64,000 nucleotides of DNA, from NCBI GenBank assembly GCA_022791575.1, contig JAAVZI010000026.1, forward strand, positions 23,855 through 87,854. The letters are read 5' to 3'. Numbering within the stretch: the stretch's first letter is position 1; the number at the start of each line of letters is the position of its first letter. Positions 63,831 to 64,000 of the stretch are shown in pieces. Below the pieces are notes generated by a model. That model saw only the letters and a list, made by a program, of their open reading frames with translations, did no database searches and was not told the origin of the DNA. The translations under genes were made by a program, and so were the position numbers. The stretch is from Lachnospiraceae bacterium. GTDB taxonomy: Bacteria; Bacillota; Clostridia; Lachnospirales; Lachnospiraceae.

Positions 63831-64000
63831 GTAAGCGCCAAATATTCCTGCGGATTTCCTGATCCTCAAGTATCACCTATAATTGTAGTCGATAGATATT
63901 TAGACTATTTCACTACAATTATGGAGGATAGGTTATGACAGGTACTCGCAAAGCCCGTGTTCCGATGACGGAACAGATCCGGCTTATCAATGAATGCCGC
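63831..64000 (+). mobile_element. Left end of an IS66-type element
   Basis: From 63831 the sequence begins GTAAGCGCC, the usual GTAAGCG start of IS66 terminal repeats, and 104 bases later the first ORF of such elements begins. The element runs past the window. Confidence 0.55.
63935..64000 (+). CDS. tnpA: IS66 accessory protein TnpA, cut by window edge
   Basis: Twenty-two codons are visible, reading MTGTRKARVPMTEQIRLINE, typical of the small IS66-family OrfA/TnpA accessory protein. GGAGGATAGGTT precedes the ATG. The rest lies beyond the window. Confidence 0.65.
   Translation, partial: MTGTRKARVPMTEQIRLINECR

Noticed and set aside
1..64000. tRNA, rRNA or CRISPR arrays
   Set aside because: None was recognised on reading both strands, but short tRNAs could be missed without a covariance search.

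Overview
The window looks like a chromosome segment of an anaerobic, spore-forming clostridium, most likely a Lachnospiraceae member. The support is a dipicolinate synthase pair (dpaA/dpaB), HPr kinase, a PocR-type soluble chemosensor, EFR1-type ferredoxins, larB/larC, a DUF362 ferredoxin protein, and strong AGGAGG-type ribosome binding sites before nearly every gene. The genus cannot be fixed from sequence alone. No rRNA, tRNA or CRISPR array was seen.

Layout. 1-3.6 kb: a minus-strand run reading hprK, ROK glucokinase, a DapA/NanA-family aldolase, a C_GCAxxG_C_C protein and a response regulator cut by the window edge. 3.6-16 kb: core metabolism and signalling, with a PocR chemosensor, a CmpB-type membrane protein, a PH-domain protein, a nitroreductase followed by pyrB-pyrI, a small alarmone synthetase, dpaA-dpaB, an OFA transporter and carA-carB. 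16-31.4 kb: a zinc-ribbon membrane protein, MATE transporter, two chemoreceptors, amidase and peptidoglycan-binding proteins, larB with a C-terminally short His-rich larC, an aldo/keto reductase, an HD hydrolase, metY, a DUF1963 (YwqG) protein, and a palindromic MITE-like element with 13-bp direct repeats. 32-46 kb is visibly GC-richer: an ABC-2 exporter operon, a DUF362 protein, a NUDIX protein, a protein carrying an OadB-like ADGPT motif, a VOC protein, and an EFR1-Hsp70-unknown-giant J-like/DUF1963 gene group.

46-63 kb is AT-rich and holds the most interesting content. A gene for a TcdR/BotR/UviA-like sigma factor (54889-55446) sits among five minus-strand promoters that all read TTTACA, exactly 16 bases, then CTCTTT or CTCCTT. 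One is its own promoter. The others drive (i) a seven-gene, mostly overlapping operon with two acyl carrier proteins, an adenylating ligase, a BtrH/papain-like candidate acyltransferase, a nucleotidyltransferase and a thymidylate-kinase-like protein; (ii) and (iii) two duplicated pairs of a DUF1906 glycoside-hydrolase-like protein with a phage-type lysozyme, none with a signal peptide; and (iv) two overlapping paralogues of about 530 residues that pair a lectin-like beta-rich half with a BtrH-like half. Three exported paralogues with IDLDxxxxPEV motifs lie on the opposite strand, and two sigma-A promoters with ideal TTGACA-17-TATAAT elements serve them. I infer a sigma-controlled, carrier-protein-based peptide or acyl-peptide production and release system related in control logic to clostridial toxin and bacteriocin loci. 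The product is unknown.

The last kilobase is mobile-element debris: a frameshifted AAA ATPase remnant, an IS256-like scrap, and the left end of an IS66-type element that continues past the window.
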